Source: Sandaracinobacteroides sp039808025
Lineage (GTDB): Bacteria > Pseudomonadota > Alphaproteobacteria > Sphingomonadales > Sphingomonadaceae
Direction: 5' to 3'
Length of the DNA stretch: 64,000 nucleotides
Assembly (NCBI GenBank): GCA_039808025.1
Contig: JBDHSK010000004.1
Location: 62,001 to 126,000 of the forward strand
Within the stretch, counting starts at the first letter, position 1, and each line of letters starts with the position of its first letter. Below are positions 18,386 to 28,008 of this stretch, piece by piece. The position numbers and the translations under genes were made by a program. Under the pieces are notes generated by a model that was not told the DNA's origin, did not search any database, and saw nothing but the letters and a program-made list of their open reading frames with translations.

Positions 18386-21300
18386 ATGGAAATCTCGACT
18401 GCACGCCGCCACAGCCGCCTGCTTACGGCGGTATCGCTTGGCAGCATGCTGGTTGCTGCCTGCCCGGCGCTGGCCCAGGACATGCTGCCTCCGCCCGAGC
18501 CACAGGCAGCGGCGATGCCCGACTCCGAGATCGTGGTGATCGGCAGCCGCATCGCCGGCGCCAAGACCACCGAGGCCCTGCCCGTAAGCGTGGTTTCCAG
18601 TGACGATATCGCTGCGACCGCTGCCGTCTCCGGCGACGAACTGTTCCGCTCTATTCCGCAGATGGGCGCCAGCGTCTTCAACAGCACCAACGGCCAGAGC
18701 AGCAGCAATTTCGCCCGTGGCGACGTCGGCTCGGTGAACCTGCGCAACCTCGGCATCGGCAATACCCTGGTGCTTCTGAACGGACGCCGCGTCGTCGGCC
18801 ACCCCAGTTCGCAGGCCAATGCCGACCTGGTGCCGGTGCTCACCTACAACACCAACGCCATCCCGACGGCAGGGGTGCAGCGACTGGAAGTGCTGCGCGA
18901 CGGCGCCGCCGCCCTTTATGGCACCGATGCGGTGGCGGGCGTGGTGAACACGGTGCTGCGCGACAATGTGAACGGCGCCTCGATCGACCTCCAATATGGC
19001 GGCGCCGAAGGCACCGGCATGCGCGAGTTCAGCGTCAACGGCTATGCCGGAACCAACTTCCACGAAAATCGCGGCAACGTCACCCTGTTCTTCTCTTACT
19101 CCCACCGCACGCCGCTCTCCACCAACGATCAGGATTTCACCGCGACCGGCGATCGCCGCGACGATTTCATCGGCACTCCCTTCGAAGGGCTGAGCACCCT
19201 CGACCGCCGCAGCACCCTGTCCGCCTGGGCCGATATGTCGGCCCTCGGCGTGAACGGACCGATCCGCCAGGGCAGCAAGGCGCTGACGACGGCCGGCGGC
19301 AGCTTCTCGATCCGCCCCTCGGCCAATGGCAACTGCGGCTATGAATATGCCGGCGGGTTCTGCATCCGCAGCGGCTCACGCGCCACCAGCGGCGCCGACC
19401 GCAACACCCGCTCCGACATGCAGCAGTTCCGGCCGCTGTCGATCTCACCCCGGCTCGACCGCATCAACCTCTATTCCACCGCCCATTACGACCTGAACGA
19501 CAACCTGACGCTGTTCGGTGAAGTGGGTTTCTACCATGCCAAGACCAGAAGCATCCAGGATTCGGTTTTCAGCATCGGCTCGATCTCGATGTATATTCCG
19601 GCCTCCAACTACTGGAATCCGTTCGGCCCGGTGACATTTGCCGACGGCACCGTGAACCCCAACCGGCTCGCCAACCTCAACATCCCGGTTGAAGGGGTGC
19701 CGATCCGCCTCACCAACTATCGCTTCCTCGACACGGGGCCGACGACGGTCGACGTCGTCACCCAGCAATACCGGTTCGTCGGCGGCCTGCGCGGCGATGC
19801 CCTGGGCTTCAAGTGGGAAACCGCCCTGCTCTATTCCAAGGCCACGGTCGACGACCGGCAGGATGGGATCAGCGCCACCTTGCTGCAGCAGAATCTGGCG
19901 CTTTCCACACCCGATGCCTACAACCCCTTCAATGGCGGTGATGTCAACAACACCACCGGGCCTGACGGCACCCCCAGCTCGCAGGCGGGCATCGATTCCT
20001 TCCACATCATCTCGCAGCGCAAGGGCCGCACCACCCTTGCCATGTGGGACTTCAAGGCCTCGAAGGCCGATCTGTTCGCTCTGCCGGCCGGCGATGTCGG
20101 GGTGGCGCTGGGTGGCGAAGTGCGCCGCGATACCCAGCTCGACGATCGCGACCCGCACGTCGATGGCACCATCACCTGGTTCGACACCGTCAACCAGATC
20201 GAACAACCGAGTGATCTCTATGGTGTCAGCCCCACACCCGACACCCGTGGCGCCCGCACGGTTGCGGCCGCCTATCTCGAGTTCGCGCTGCCCATAGTCT
20301 CTCCGGAAATGGAGATTCCGCTGGTGCGCAGCCTCGATATGCAGGTGGCCGGGCGTTACGAACATTATTCCGATTTCGGAAGTGTCGCCAAGCCCAAGGT
20401 GGCCGCCGCCTGGGACGTCGTTGAAGGGCTGAGGCTGCGCGGTTCGTGGGCACAAGGCTTCCGCGCCCCCAACCTCGAACAGACCAACGCCACCATCATC
20501 ACCCGGGGCAACACCCGCGTCGATTATGTGCGCTGCGAGGCCGATCTGCGCGCCGGCCGCATCACCCAGTTCTCCGATTGCAATGCCTCGGGCGTGGTGA
20601 CGGCGCTGCGGTCGGGCAACCCCAACCTCAAGCCGGAAACCTCGACGACCTGGTCTGTGGGCGCGGTGCTGCAACCGACATTCGCCAACACCGCCAATGT
20701 CCGCACCACCTTCACAGTCGATTACTGGAGCGTGAAGCAGAAGGGGATCGTCGGCCTCTTCGGCGAGGGTAACGCCCTGATCCTCGACTATCTGCTGCGC
20801 ACCCAGGGCAAGACCAACCCCGATGTCATCCGCCGGCCGATCACCGCCGATGATATCGCCCGCTTCGCCGGCACCGGGCTCGAACCGGCCGGGCAGGCGC
20901 AATATGCCCATGATCTCTACCAGAACCTCAACCCGCAGACGGTGCGCGGCCTCGACCTCGCCTTCAACCTCGCGGTCTATGACACCGGAGTGGGGGACTT
21001 CAGCCTGCGCGTCGATGCCGCCCGCCTGCTGGAATTCTACCGGGCGCCGCCGCCGGGCATTCAGGCGCTCATCGATGCCCGCGATGCCGGTCTCATCAAC
21101 AGGGGCACGATCATTCCCGAAGGTGGCAGCCTGCTGGGCTTCGACCCGCTTCCCAAATGGCGAGGGTCGGCAACGCTGATCTGGACACTTGATAATGTGC
21201 AGGTCGGCCTGTTCAGCCAGTATGCCGGTAGCGTCTATGACAACAGCGTGCGTACCAATGATGGCGAAATGTGGCTGGTGAAAAGCCAGGTAACTGCCAA

Positions 21301-21481
21301 CCTCTATGCGCAATATACCTTCAACGAGGGCTTCCTCGACCGCACCCGCGTGCGGCTGGGGGTGCGCAACTTCACCAACGCCCGCCCGCCCATCGCCACC
21401 GGCAGCTCGTTCGGGTTCCTCGGCACCCTTTACCTGCCCTATCGGCGCTACTGGTACATCAACATCAACAAGGAGTTCTGA
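18386..21481 (+). CDS. TonB-dependent receptor (1031 aa)
   Basis: Signal peptide (VSLGSMLVAACPALAQ), TonB-box-like SEIVVIGSRI, plug domain with VQRLEVLRDGAAALYGTD, and a barrel ending in YWYININKEF with the terminal phenylalanine expected for outer-membrane insertion. It belongs to the same long sphingomonad receptor class as the 7.5 kb receptor but is a different sequence. It is probably the outer-membrane porter for the substrate of the divergent amidohydrolase. A hairpin follows the stop. Confidence 0.93.
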   Translation: MEISTARRHSRLLTAVSLGSMLVAACPALAQDMLPPPEPQAAAMPDSEIVVIGSRIAGAKTTEALPVSVVSSDDIAATAAVSGDELFRSIPQMGASVFNSTNGQSSSNFARGDVGSVNLRNLGIGNTLVLLNGRRVVGHPSSQANADLVPVLTYNTNAIPTAGVQRLEVLRDGAAALYGTDAVAGVVNTVLRDNVNGASIDLQYGGAEGTGMREFSVNGYAGTNFHENRGNVTLFFSYSHRTPLSTNDQDFTATGDRRDDFIGTPFEGLSTLDRRSTLSAWADMSALGVNGPIRQGSKALTTAGGSFSIRPSANGNCGYEYAGGFCIRSGSRATSGADRNTRSDMQQFRPLSISPRLDRINLYSTAHYDLNDNLTLFGEVGFYHAKTRSIQDSVFSIGSISMYIPASNYWNPFGPVTFADGTVNPNRLANLNIPVEGVPIRLTNYRFLDTGPTTVDVVTQQYRFVGGLRGDALGFKWETALLYSKATVDDRQDGISATLLQQNLALSTPDAYNPFNGGDVNNTTGPDGTPSSQAGIDSFHIISQRKGRTTLAMWDFKASKADLFALPAGDVGVALGGEVRRDTQLDDRDPHVDGTITWFDTVNQIEQPSDLYGVSPTPDTRGARTVAAAYLEFALPIVSPEMEIPLVRSLDMQVAGRYEHYSDFGSVAKPKVAAAWDVVEGLRLRGSWAQGFRAPNLEQTNATIITRGNTRVDYVRCEADLRAGRITQFSDCNASGVVTALRSGNPNLKPETSTTWSVGAVLQPTFANTANVRTTFTVDYWSVKQKGIVGLFGEGNALILDYLLRTQGKTNPDVIRRPITADDIARFAGTGLEPAGQAQYAHDLYQNLNPQTVRGLDLAFNLAVYDTGVGDFSLRVDAARLLEFYRAPPPGIQALIDARDAGLINRGTIIPEGGSLLGFDPLPKWRGSATLIWTLDNVQVGLFSQYAGSVYDNSVRTNDGEMWLVKSQVTANLYAQYTFNEGFLDRTRVRLGVRNFTNARPPIATGSSFGFLGTLYLPYRRYWYININKEF

Positions 21482-21489
21482 GGGCCTGT

Positions 21490-21525
21490 CCCGACCGGAT
21501 CACCTCCGGTCGGGCACCTCGTTTT
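21490..21525 (+). terminator. Hairpin terminator between receptor and symporter genes
   Basis: Ten-base perfect arms at 21490-21499 and 21505-21514 (CCCGACCGGA and its complement) surround a five-base loop. TTTT occurs eight bases further on the plus strand. The stop codon of the convergent symporter lies in the loop at 21500-21502. The T-run is offset, so the efficiency is uncertain. Confidence 0.5.
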
Positions 21526-22789
21526 CCGGTGTGCTTTTGGCAGGGGCCAGTTCAGCTGGCCCCTGTTCCGCATGGGCGATGGCAGTGGTGGCCGCCACGT
21601 CCATGGTGACATTGCCAACGGTGCGCACCAGATCGGGGATCATCTCGACGGCAATCAGCAGCGCCAGTGGTTCGATCGGCACCCCCATGGCGATGCAGAT
21701 GGGGGCAATCGATGTCAGGAAGCTGACCTGCCCCGGCAGGCTGACCGAACCGATGGTGGTGATGGCCGCCACGGCAACGCCGGCGGCGATGGCGGCTGCC
21801 GTCAGCTCGATCCCCATCCAGTGGGCGACATAAAGGGCAACCGCCAGGTTCATCGCCGGGCTGGTGACCCGGAAGATGGCAACGGCGATCGGCAACGACA
21901 CCCGCGCCACCCCCTCGTCAACCTTCAGTTCCTCGCAGCCTTCCAGCATGGCGGGCAGCGAGGCCAGCGACGACTGGGTGCTGAGAGCCACAGCCTGCGC
22001 CGGCGCCACGGCCTCGATGAAGGCGAACAGCTTCACCTTGCCGGCCAGCACCGCCACCGGGTAGGCCATTGCCCAGGCCGCCAGCCCGGCGCTTGAAACA
22101 ATGACGATATAATGGGCAAGTGCCCCCACCGCCGAGGTGCCGGCGCGCGACCCCACCACGAAGGCCAGCGCCCCCACACCTATGGGGGCAAGCGCCAGCA
22201 CCCAGCCGATGATCACCAGCAGCGCGCTCGCCACTGCGCCGAAAAAGGCGGTGACCGGCTGACGCTGGGCAGCCGGCAGGTGGGTGAGCGCCACGGCAAA
22301 CAGCGCCGTGAACAGGATGAGCGGCAGCAACTGGTCGTTGGCGGCGGCGCTGATCGGGTTCGATGGCACGATCGAGCGCAGGAAATCGGCAATGCCAACC
22401 GCTGGCGCCTCGACCACCTTCGCAGATGTCGAGAGGCTGGCCGACAGGGCCTTCGCAGCTTCGGCAGGGAGCGGCCACAGCTGCAGCAGCGCCGGGATCA
22501 GGAAGGCGGCGATGATGGTGGAAAGCCACAACAGCACCAGAAAGGTAAGAACCGCACGCAACGCCACCCGGTCGCCGCGGGCGCTTTCAACCGCATTGGC
22601 AATGCCGGTGATCAGCAGTGCCATCACCAGCGGAAGAATGGTCATGCGCAGACCATCGAGCCACAGACCGCCGATATTGTCGGCAACGGCGATGGCGGCG
22701 TGCAGTTCGGCAAAGCCGAGGCGGGCGCTGGCGATCCCGACGCCAAGGCCGACGAACAGGGCCGCCAGAATCAGCCACGTCCGGTTCAT
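21500..22789 (-). CDS. Dicarboxylate/amino acid:cation symporter (DAACS family)
   Basis: The 429-residue inner-membrane protein has the family opening (LWLDGLRMTILPLVMALLITG) and the helical hairpin with STQSSLASLPAML, the serine-rich re-entrant loop that binds substrate. It also has a conserved C-terminal segment ending in a charged tail. Members take up C4-dicarboxylates, glutamate/aspartate or serine/threonine with Na+ or H+. The start overlaps the stop of the metal ATPase gene by ATGA, so both come from one transcript. Uptake of a metal-chelating acid is one possible link; the overlap alone does not show it. Confidence 0.9.
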   Translation of the reverse strand: MNRTWLILAALFVGLGVGIASARLGFAELHAAIAVADNIGGLWLDGLRMTILPLVMALLITGIANAVESARGDRVALRAVLTFLVLLWLSTIIAAFLIPALLQLWPLPAEAAKALSASLSTSAKVVEAPAVGIADFLRSIVPSNPISAAANDQLLPLILFTALFAVALTHLPAAQRQPVTAFFGAVASALLVIIGWVLALAPIGVGALAFVVGSRAGTSAVGALAHYIVIVSSAGLAAWAMAYPVAVLAGKVKLFAFIEAVAPAQAVALSTQSSLASLPAMLEGCEELKVDEGVARVSLPIAVAIFRVTSPAMNLAVALYVAHWMGIELTAAAIAAGVAVAAITTIGSVSLPGQVSFLTSIAPICIAMGVPIEPLALLIAVEMIPDLVRTVGNVTMDVAATTAIAHAEQGPAELAPAKSTPENEVPDRR

Positions 22790-25386
22790 TGCGCACTCTC
22801 CTTGATGGGATTGACGGGATTGACGGGATTGATCGGGTTGGTGGGGTTGATGGGGGCAGGGGTTGCAGCGGGATGGCGATACGCCAGCAGCCTCAGGGCA
22901 TTGAACACCACCAGCAGGGTCGAGCCTTCGTGAAGCGCCACCGCCGGACCAATTCCCAGCCCGAACAGGGTGGCAGGTACCAGAACGGCAACCATGCCAA
23001 GGCTTACCACCAGGTTCTGGCGGATGATGGCGCGGGTGCGGCGCCCGAGGCCGATGGCGAACGGCAAGCGGCCCAGATTATCGGCCATCAGCGCCACATC
23101 GGCGGTTTCCAGCGCCACGTCAGAGCCCGCCGCCCCCATGGCGATGCCGACATCGGCAGCAGCCATTGCCGGGGCATCGTTGACGCCATCGCCCACCATC
23201 GCAACCGTGCCCTGCCCGCGCATTTGCCGCACCGCCGCCACCTTGTCGGCCGGCATCAGCCCGCCCCGGGAAAGGTCGATGCCGACATCGGTGGCAATGG
23301 CGTCGGCCACCTGCTGGTGATCGCCCGACAGCATCACCAGCCGGCTGATCCCCAGCCGGTGCAGCTCAGCGATGGTCTGGCGGGCATCCTGGCGGGGGGT
23401 GTCGCTGAGGCCGATGACCCCAAGCGCGCGGCTGCCCAGCTGCACCATCATGGTGGTCTGGCCGGCGGCATGCAGCTTCCGGTTGGCAGCGGCCATTGCC
23501 GCCGACGGGGGCTGTCCTGCCACCTGCTCGAACAGTTCGGACTTGCCCAGCAGCACCGTTTCGCCAGCGATGGTGGCCGATACCCCAAGCCCCGCATGGC
23601 TCTGCATGTGGGTGACCGGGGGCAAGGCCCGGCCACCGGCATGGGCGTCACCATCGCGGACGATGGCGCGGGCCAGCGGGTGGTCACTCAGGCTCTCGAC
23701 GGCCATGGCAACCGTCATCAGTTCTTGGGTGGTGATGCCCGGCGCCGGGTAGATGTCGCGGATGCGCGGTTCGCCATGGGTCAGGGTGCCGGTCTTGTCG
23801 AAGGCGATAGCATTTATTGCCCCCAGCATTTCCAGCGGCCCGCCGCCTTTCACCAGCACGCCGTCGCGGGCAGCGCGCGCCACCCCGGACAAAATGGCGC
23901 TGGGGGTGGCGATGGCCAGCGCACAGGGGCTGGCGGCCACCAGCACCGCCATGGCGCGGTAGAAACTGGCGGAAAAGGGTTCGTCGATCACCAGTGGTGC
24001 CAGCAGCAGCGCCACAGCCAGCACCAGCACCAGCGGCACGAACCAGCGCTCGAACCGCTCGGTCAGCCGCTGGGTGGGCGATTTCTGGGTCTCGGCCTCG
24101 CTCACCAGCTGCACCATGCGCGCCAGCATGCTGTCGCCCGCCACCCGTGTGACCTCGACGGCCAGGGCGGTGGCGCCATTGATGGTGCCGGCATAGACGA
24201 TGTGGTTGGCCGCCAGACGCTGCGGGGCGATGCGGGCCACGGCAGGGTCGGCCACAGCCTGCTTGTCGACGGCGATGCTCTCGCCAGTAATGGGGGACTG
24301 ATCAACGCTTCCGACGCCTTCAACCACGAACCCATCGGCGGCGATGCGGCTGTCGGGCCGCACGCGGATGCGGTCGCCGATGCGCAGCTCTGCCACCGGC
24401 CGTTCCACCAGCGTGTCGCCCTGCACCACAAGCGCCGTTTCCGGCGCCAGCCGGCCCAGGGCCTCGATGGCGTGGCGGGCGCGGCCCATGGCGAAATGTT
24501 CTAGCGCATGGCCAAGGCTGAACAGGAACAGCAGCAGCGCCCCTTCGGCATAGGCGCCAATCACGGCTGCCCCTACGGCCGCCACCAGCATCAGCGTATC
24601 GATTTCAAAGCGCCGCAGCTTCAGGTTGTCGATCGCCTCGCGCAGCGTGAAAAAGCCACCGAACCCATAGGCAGCGGCATAGGCGGAACGCGATAGCCAC
24701 AGCGGCGCATCGGGCGCCAGACGACTGATGGCGAACCCAGCCAACAGCGAAACCCCGGCCATAAGCGCAAAGATCAGCTCGCCGTGCGGCCCGAGGCGAC
24801 TGCCGTGGCTGTGATCGTGGGGGGCGACGCCTGCCGACGGGCGCGCGTGATCGTGGGCGTGGTCACGCGCAGGCCCGTGATCGTGGGCGTGGCCATGCGC
24901 GGGCGGCGGCGCAACCGGCGGGCCGGCAGCCTCGCTGTCTGCCCGCACGCCGACCCCCATGCCGGAAAGCGCCACGACAATGGCATCAGCGCTGATCTGC
25001 TGGCGGTCGAACTCTACCCGCAGCATCGACACCATGTTGGCCTGCGCTTCCAGCACGCCGGGCAGTTGCCGCAGCCGGGCAGCCACGGTGCGGGCGCGAC
25101 GCTGGTAACCAATGCCATCAACCGCAAGCAACAGGTGGCCGAAGCGGTCGCTGATGCGCGCCCCGGCTGCGGTGACCAGATCGCGGATGCGCGGCAGCGC
25201 CACGATGTCGGGGGCATAATGAATGCAGAGCCGCGCCGGGCTCTCGGGCCCGGCCTCGATCACATGCGCCTGTTCAACCCCCGGCCGGCCATCGAGTTCA
25301 GCGATCAGCCGCGTCACGCAGCCATCGGCAGCGTCGTCCACCTCGGGCAGCAGCAGCGGGATATCAAGCTGCAGGATGCGGGTCAT
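22786..25386 (-). CDS. Heavy-metal P1B-type ATPase (SPC / HEGxT type)
   Basis: The 866-residue protein has the phosphorylation site D530 in DKTGTLT, the GDGVNDAP hinge, TGES actuator loop, and the transmembrane metal motif SPC (486-488) followed in a later helix by HEGST. SPC with HEGxT marks the P1B-4 subgroup, which exports Co, Zn, Cd or Fe(II), rather than CPC-type Cu or Zn pumps. The N-terminal 150 residues look like two ferredoxin-like metal-binding domains that have lost the CxxC pair. A histidine-rich linker at 164-195 alternates His with Asp/Gly/Ala. The C-terminus ends in a repeated Asn-Pro-x tail. ATG 25386 has GAGGGG upstream. Confidence 0.92.
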   Translation of the reverse strand: MTRILQLDIPLLLPEVDDAADGCVTRLIAELDGRPGVEQAHVIEAGPESPARLCIHYAPDIVALPRIRDLVTAAGARISDRFGHLLLAVDGIGYQRRARTVAARLRQLPGVLEAQANMVSMLRVEFDRQQISADAIVVALSGMGVGVRADSEAAGPPVAPPPAHGHAHDHGPARDHAHDHARPSAGVAPHDHSHGSRLGPHGELIFALMAGVSLLAGFAISRLAPDAPLWLSRSAYAAAYGFGGFFTLREAIDNLKLRRFEIDTLMLVAAVGAAVIGAYAEGALLLFLFSLGHALEHFAMGRARHAIEALGRLAPETALVVQGDTLVERPVAELRIGDRIRVRPDSRIAADGFVVEGVGSVDQSPITGESIAVDKQAVADPAVARIAPQRLAANHIVYAGTINGATALAVEVTRVAGDSMLARMVQLVSEAETQKSPTQRLTERFERWFVPLVLVLAVALLLAPLVIDEPFSASFYRAMAVLVAASPCALAIATPSAILSGVARAARDGVLVKGGGPLEMLGAINAIAFDKTGTLTHGEPRIRDIYPAPGITTQELMTVAMAVESLSDHPLARAIVRDGDAHAGGRALPPVTHMQSHAGLGVSATIAGETVLLGKSELFEQVAGQPPSAAMAAANRKLHAAGQTTMMVQLGSRALGVIGLSDTPRQDARQTIAELHRLGISRLVMLSGDHQQVADAIATDVGIDLSRGGLMPADKVAAVRQMRGQGTVAMVGDGVNDAPAMAAADVGIAMGAAGSDVALETADVALMADNLGRLPFAIGLGRRTRAIIRQNLVVSLGMVAVLVPATLFGLGIGPAVALHEGSTLLVVFNALRLLAYRHPAATPAPINPTNPINPVNPVNPIKESAQ
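22802..22855. repeat. Six tandem 9-base repeats in the metal ATPase gene
   Basis: Six consecutive 9-base units of the form TTGAYGGGR (for example TTGACGGGA twice in a row) cover 22802-22855. Read on the minus strand they encode the C-terminal (Asn-Pro-Ile/Val/Thr) repeat of the ATPase. The unit is a multiple of three, so copy-number change would lengthen or shorten the tail without a frameshift. Confidence 0.85.
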
Positions 25387-25459
25387 CGGCTGCCCCTCAG
25401 CGACCCGGCGCAGTGCCGTCGGGCAGGCAGGGGGTGGCGACAAAGCCCGACACGCCGGT

Positions 25460-26341
25460 TCAGCGGCTGGAGTTGTCGAGGAAGCGGTACATCACCGAGA
25501 AATCCTGGCCCGACAACCCGGCGTTGGCCATCGCCTGATAGAGCGATTCCGCAAGCGCCCCCATCGGCACGCTGGCGTTGGCATCAAGGGCGGCCCCCAG
25601 CGCCAGCTTCAGGTCTTTCAGCATCAATGCGCTGGCAAAGCCACCCTGATAATCGTTGTCGGCCGGAGACTGCGGGCCAACACCTGGCACCGGGCAATAG
25701 CTGGTCATCGACCAGTTCTGCCCTGAGGCCTGCGAGGCAATGGCATAGAAAGTGGCAGGATCGAGCCCGAGGTTGCGCGCCAGCAGGAAGGCCTCGCAGG
25801 TGGCGATCATCGAGGCGCCAAGCAACATGTTGTTGCAGATCTTCGCGGCCTGCCCGGCGCCGGCCGCTCCGGCGTGGATCACGGCCTTGCCCATGAGCGC
25901 CAGTATCGGCTGCGCCCGAGCAAAAGCCGCCGGTTCGCCCCCGACCATGAAGGTAAGCGTACGGGCGCGCGCCGCCGCGATCCCCCCCGATACCGGCGCA
26001 TCGACCATGGCGATCCCGGCGACGGCGGCATCGGCGATCACGGCGCGGGCCGTCGCCACATCGATGGTCGAGCAATCTATCAGCAGAATGTCGGGGCCGA
26101 GGTGGGGCAGCAGGTCGTCATAGACCTGCCGCACATGCTGCCCGGCCGGCAGCATGGTGACGAGTGCCTCGGCCCCCTGGGCTGCGGCAATGGCCGACGG
26201 GCTGGCGTCGCAGCCCGCAGCCACCGCATCGGCCACGGCGGCCGCCGAGAGATCATAGGCGCGGACCCGGTGGCCGGCCGCCGCCAGATTGGCGGCCATG
26301 CCCGACCCCATGTGACCCAACCCGATGAAGGCGATTTCCAT
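25460..26341 (-). CDS. 3-hydroxyisobutyrate dehydrogenase-family NAD(P)-dependent oxidoreductase
   Basis: The 293-residue protein starts with the dinucleotide motif FIGLGHMGSGMA at residues 5-16. It carries the substrate loop DAPVSGGIAAA and the catalytic lysine region GAAGAGQAAKICNNM, with the K typical of beta-hydroxyacid dehydrogenases. 3-Hydroxyisobutyrate dehydrogenase (valine degradation) is the closest well-known activity; tartronate semialdehyde reductase is another. It lies 73 bases upstream of the ATPase gene on the same strand. There is no other valine gene here, so the physiological substrate is left open. Confidence 0.85.
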   Translation of the reverse strand: MEIAFIGLGHMGSGMAANLAAAGHRVRAYDLSAAAVADAVAAGCDASPSAIAAAQGAEALVTMLPAGQHVRQVYDDLLPHLGPDILLIDCSTIDVATARAVIADAAVAGIAMVDAPVSGGIAAARARTLTFMVGGEPAAFARAQPILALMGKAVIHAGAAGAGQAAKICNNMLLGASMIATCEAFLLARNLGLDPATFYAIASQASGQNWSMTSYCPVPGVGPQSPADNDYQGGFASALMLKDLKLALGAALDANASVPMGALAESLYQAMANAGLSGQDFSVMYRFLDNSSR

Positions 26342-26562
26342 GGCTTTTCCCTAACTTTCCGGGGGATGGCGCAAGGTGCAACTGTAAACCCGGCCGGGCG
26401 GCGGTCAATGGATTCCGCGCACAGGCGGATGAAGAGCGCCTGAAGGGCAGGGTTCTTTCCGGGCCGGGACGATTAGGCTGGCGAATACCCCCCATGAAAT
26501 CTTCTCTCGACCGCTTGGCCAACGCTTTGCGATAAACCCTTGCGCTGCAGGAGAGGAAGGCG
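26342..26562. promoter_or_regulatory. catB promoter region with site A (ATTAG-N5-CGAAT)
   Basis: The 221 bases between the divergent dehydrogenase and catB contain ATTAGGCTGGCGAAT at 26472-26486, about 77 bases upstream of the catB ATG, the usual distance for a LysR activator. The first ten bases are identical to site B upstream of the ThDP-enzyme gene. GGAGAGG lies before the catB start. Confidence 0.65.
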
Positions 26563-27678
26563 ATGGCGCGTATCGACAGCATCGAAGTGGTGATCGCCGA
26601 CATTCCGACGATTCGTCAGCATGTGCTGGCAATGGCGACGATGACCACCCAGACGCTGGTACTGGTGTTTCTGCACCGCGACGACGGCATCATTGGCGTT
26701 GGCGAGGCCACCACCATCGGCGGGCTGGCCTATGGAGCCGAAAGCCCTGAAGGCGTCAAGGTCGCTATCGACACCTATTTCGCGCCGCTGCTGATCGGCT
26801 GCGATGCTGATCGGCCGGCGGCTGCCATGGCCCTGATCGACCGGCATATCGTTGGCAACCGCTTTGCCCGCTGCGCCATCGAGACGGCCCTTCTCGACGC
26901 CGTCGGGCAGGCCCGCGCCCTGCCGCTATCGGAACTGCTGGGCGGCCGCCGGAGCGACCGGGTGGCGGTCGCCTGGACTCTGGCCAGCGGCGACACCGGC
27001 CGCGATATCGCAGAGGGCGAGGCGATGCTGGCAGCGCGCCGCCACCAGCTGTTCAAGATCAAGATCGGCAAGCGAGGCGTCGCCGAGGATTGCGCCCATG
27101 TAGCGGCCATCGCCCGGGCCTTTGCCGGGCGCGCCTCGATCCGGGTCGATGTCAACCAGCACTGGACAAGGGCGCAGGCCAGCGACGGGATCGCACGCCT
27201 GCAGGACGCCGGAGTCTCGCTGATCGAGCAGCCGATCGCCGGCGACGACATCGACGGCATGCGCGACCTGTGCCGGCGCTTCGACTGCGCGATCATGGCC
27301 GACGAGGCTCTGACCGGCCCGGCCAGCGCCTGGCGACACGCCCGCGCCGGGTCAGCCGATGTCTTCTCGATCAAGATCGCCCAGTCGGGCGGGCTGACGG
27401 CGGCCGGAAATGTGGGCACGATCGCCCGCGCCGCGCATGTTGCGCTGTATGGTGGCACCATGCTGGAGGGCGGGGTGGGCACCGTGGCATCGGCACACCT
27501 GTTTTCCACCCTTGGCGACATGGAATGGGGAACCGAGCTGTTCGGGCCGCTGCTGCTGGCCGAAGACATCCTCGAACAGCCACTTGCGTATGAGGCGTTC
27601 TCGTTACGGGTTCCGGATGGTCCGGGCCTTGGCATTCGCGTGGACCGCAAGCAGCTGCGCCGGTTTGCCCGCCAATGA
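26563..27678 (+). CDS. catB: Muconate cycloisomerase
   Basis: The 371-residue protein of the enolase superfamily (muconate lactonizing subgroup) converts cis,cis-muconate to muconolactone. Visible features are the capping domain start (MTTQTLVLVFLHRDDGIIGVGEATTIGG split), the KIKIGK lysine pair that provides the general base, and metal ligands in RVDVNQHW, IEQPI and DEALTG. It is the first gene of a run with muconolactone isomerase and catechol 1,2-dioxygenase, which settles the assignment among superfamily members. There is a 19-base gap to catC. Confidence 0.94.
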   Translation: MARIDSIEVVIADIPTIRQHVLAMATMTTQTLVLVFLHRDDGIIGVGEATTIGGLAYGAESPEGVKVAIDTYFAPLLIGCDADRPAAAMALIDRHIVGNRFARCAIETALLDAVGQARALPLSELLGGRRSDRVAVAWTLASGDTGRDIAEGEAMLAARRHQLFKIKIGKRGVAEDCAHVAAIARAFAGRASIRVDVNQHWTRAQASDGIARLQDAGVSLIEQPIAGDDIDGMRDLCRRFDCAIMADEALTGPASAWRHARAGSADVFSIKIAQSGGLTAAGNVGTIARAAHVALYGGTMLEGGVGTVASAHLFSTLGDMEWGTELFGPLLLAEDILEQPLAYEAFSLRVPDGPGLGIRVDRKQLRRFARQ

Positions 27679-27697
27679 ACATCGAGGGAGGAAGAAG

Positions 27698-27982
27698 ATG
27701 CTGTTCATGGTCGAGATGACGGTCAATGTGCCGCATGATATCGACAAACAGGCTTTCGAGGCTCTGAAGGCCGCCGAAAAGGCCTTTTCGCAGAATCTGC
27801 AGCGCGAGGGAAAGTGGCGCCATCTCTGGCGGGTGGCCGGGCGCTACGCCAACGTCAGTATCCTCGACGTCGCCGATGCAGCGGAACTGCACGACATCAT
27901 GACCTCCCTGCCGCTCTATCCCTTCATGGATGTGCAGGTGACGGCCCTGTGCCACCACCCCTCGGCGATCAACGCCGATTGA
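27698..27982 (+). CDS. catC: Muconolactone delta-isomerase
   Basis: The 94-residue protein has the usual family length and start (MLFMVEMTVNVPHDID) and the typical end LPLYPFMDVQVTALCHHPSA. It isomerises muconolactone to 3-oxoadipate enol-lactone, forming a ferredoxin-like decamer in known members. GGGAGGAAGAAG lies directly before the ATG. It stands between catB and catA in one transcription unit. Confidence 0.95.
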   Translation: MLFMVEMTVNVPHDIDKQAFEALKAAEKAFSQNLQREGKWRHLWRVAGRYANVSILDVADAAELHDIMTSLPLYPFMDVQVTALCHHPSAINAD

Positions 27983-28008
27983 AACCGGAAACCAACGGGA
28001 GATTGACC

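Noticed and set aside
19445..21313. 622-codon antisense frame inside the second receptor
   Set aside because: No signal peptide or family motif; it mirrors the third-position GC of the true gene.
22802..22855. CRISPR-like repeat array
   Set aside because: The units are 9 bases without spacers and lie inside a coding frame.
22618..24504. 628-codon plus-strand frame across the symporter and ATPase genes
   Set aside because: His/Gln/Arg-rich antisense shadow of two well-supported genes.
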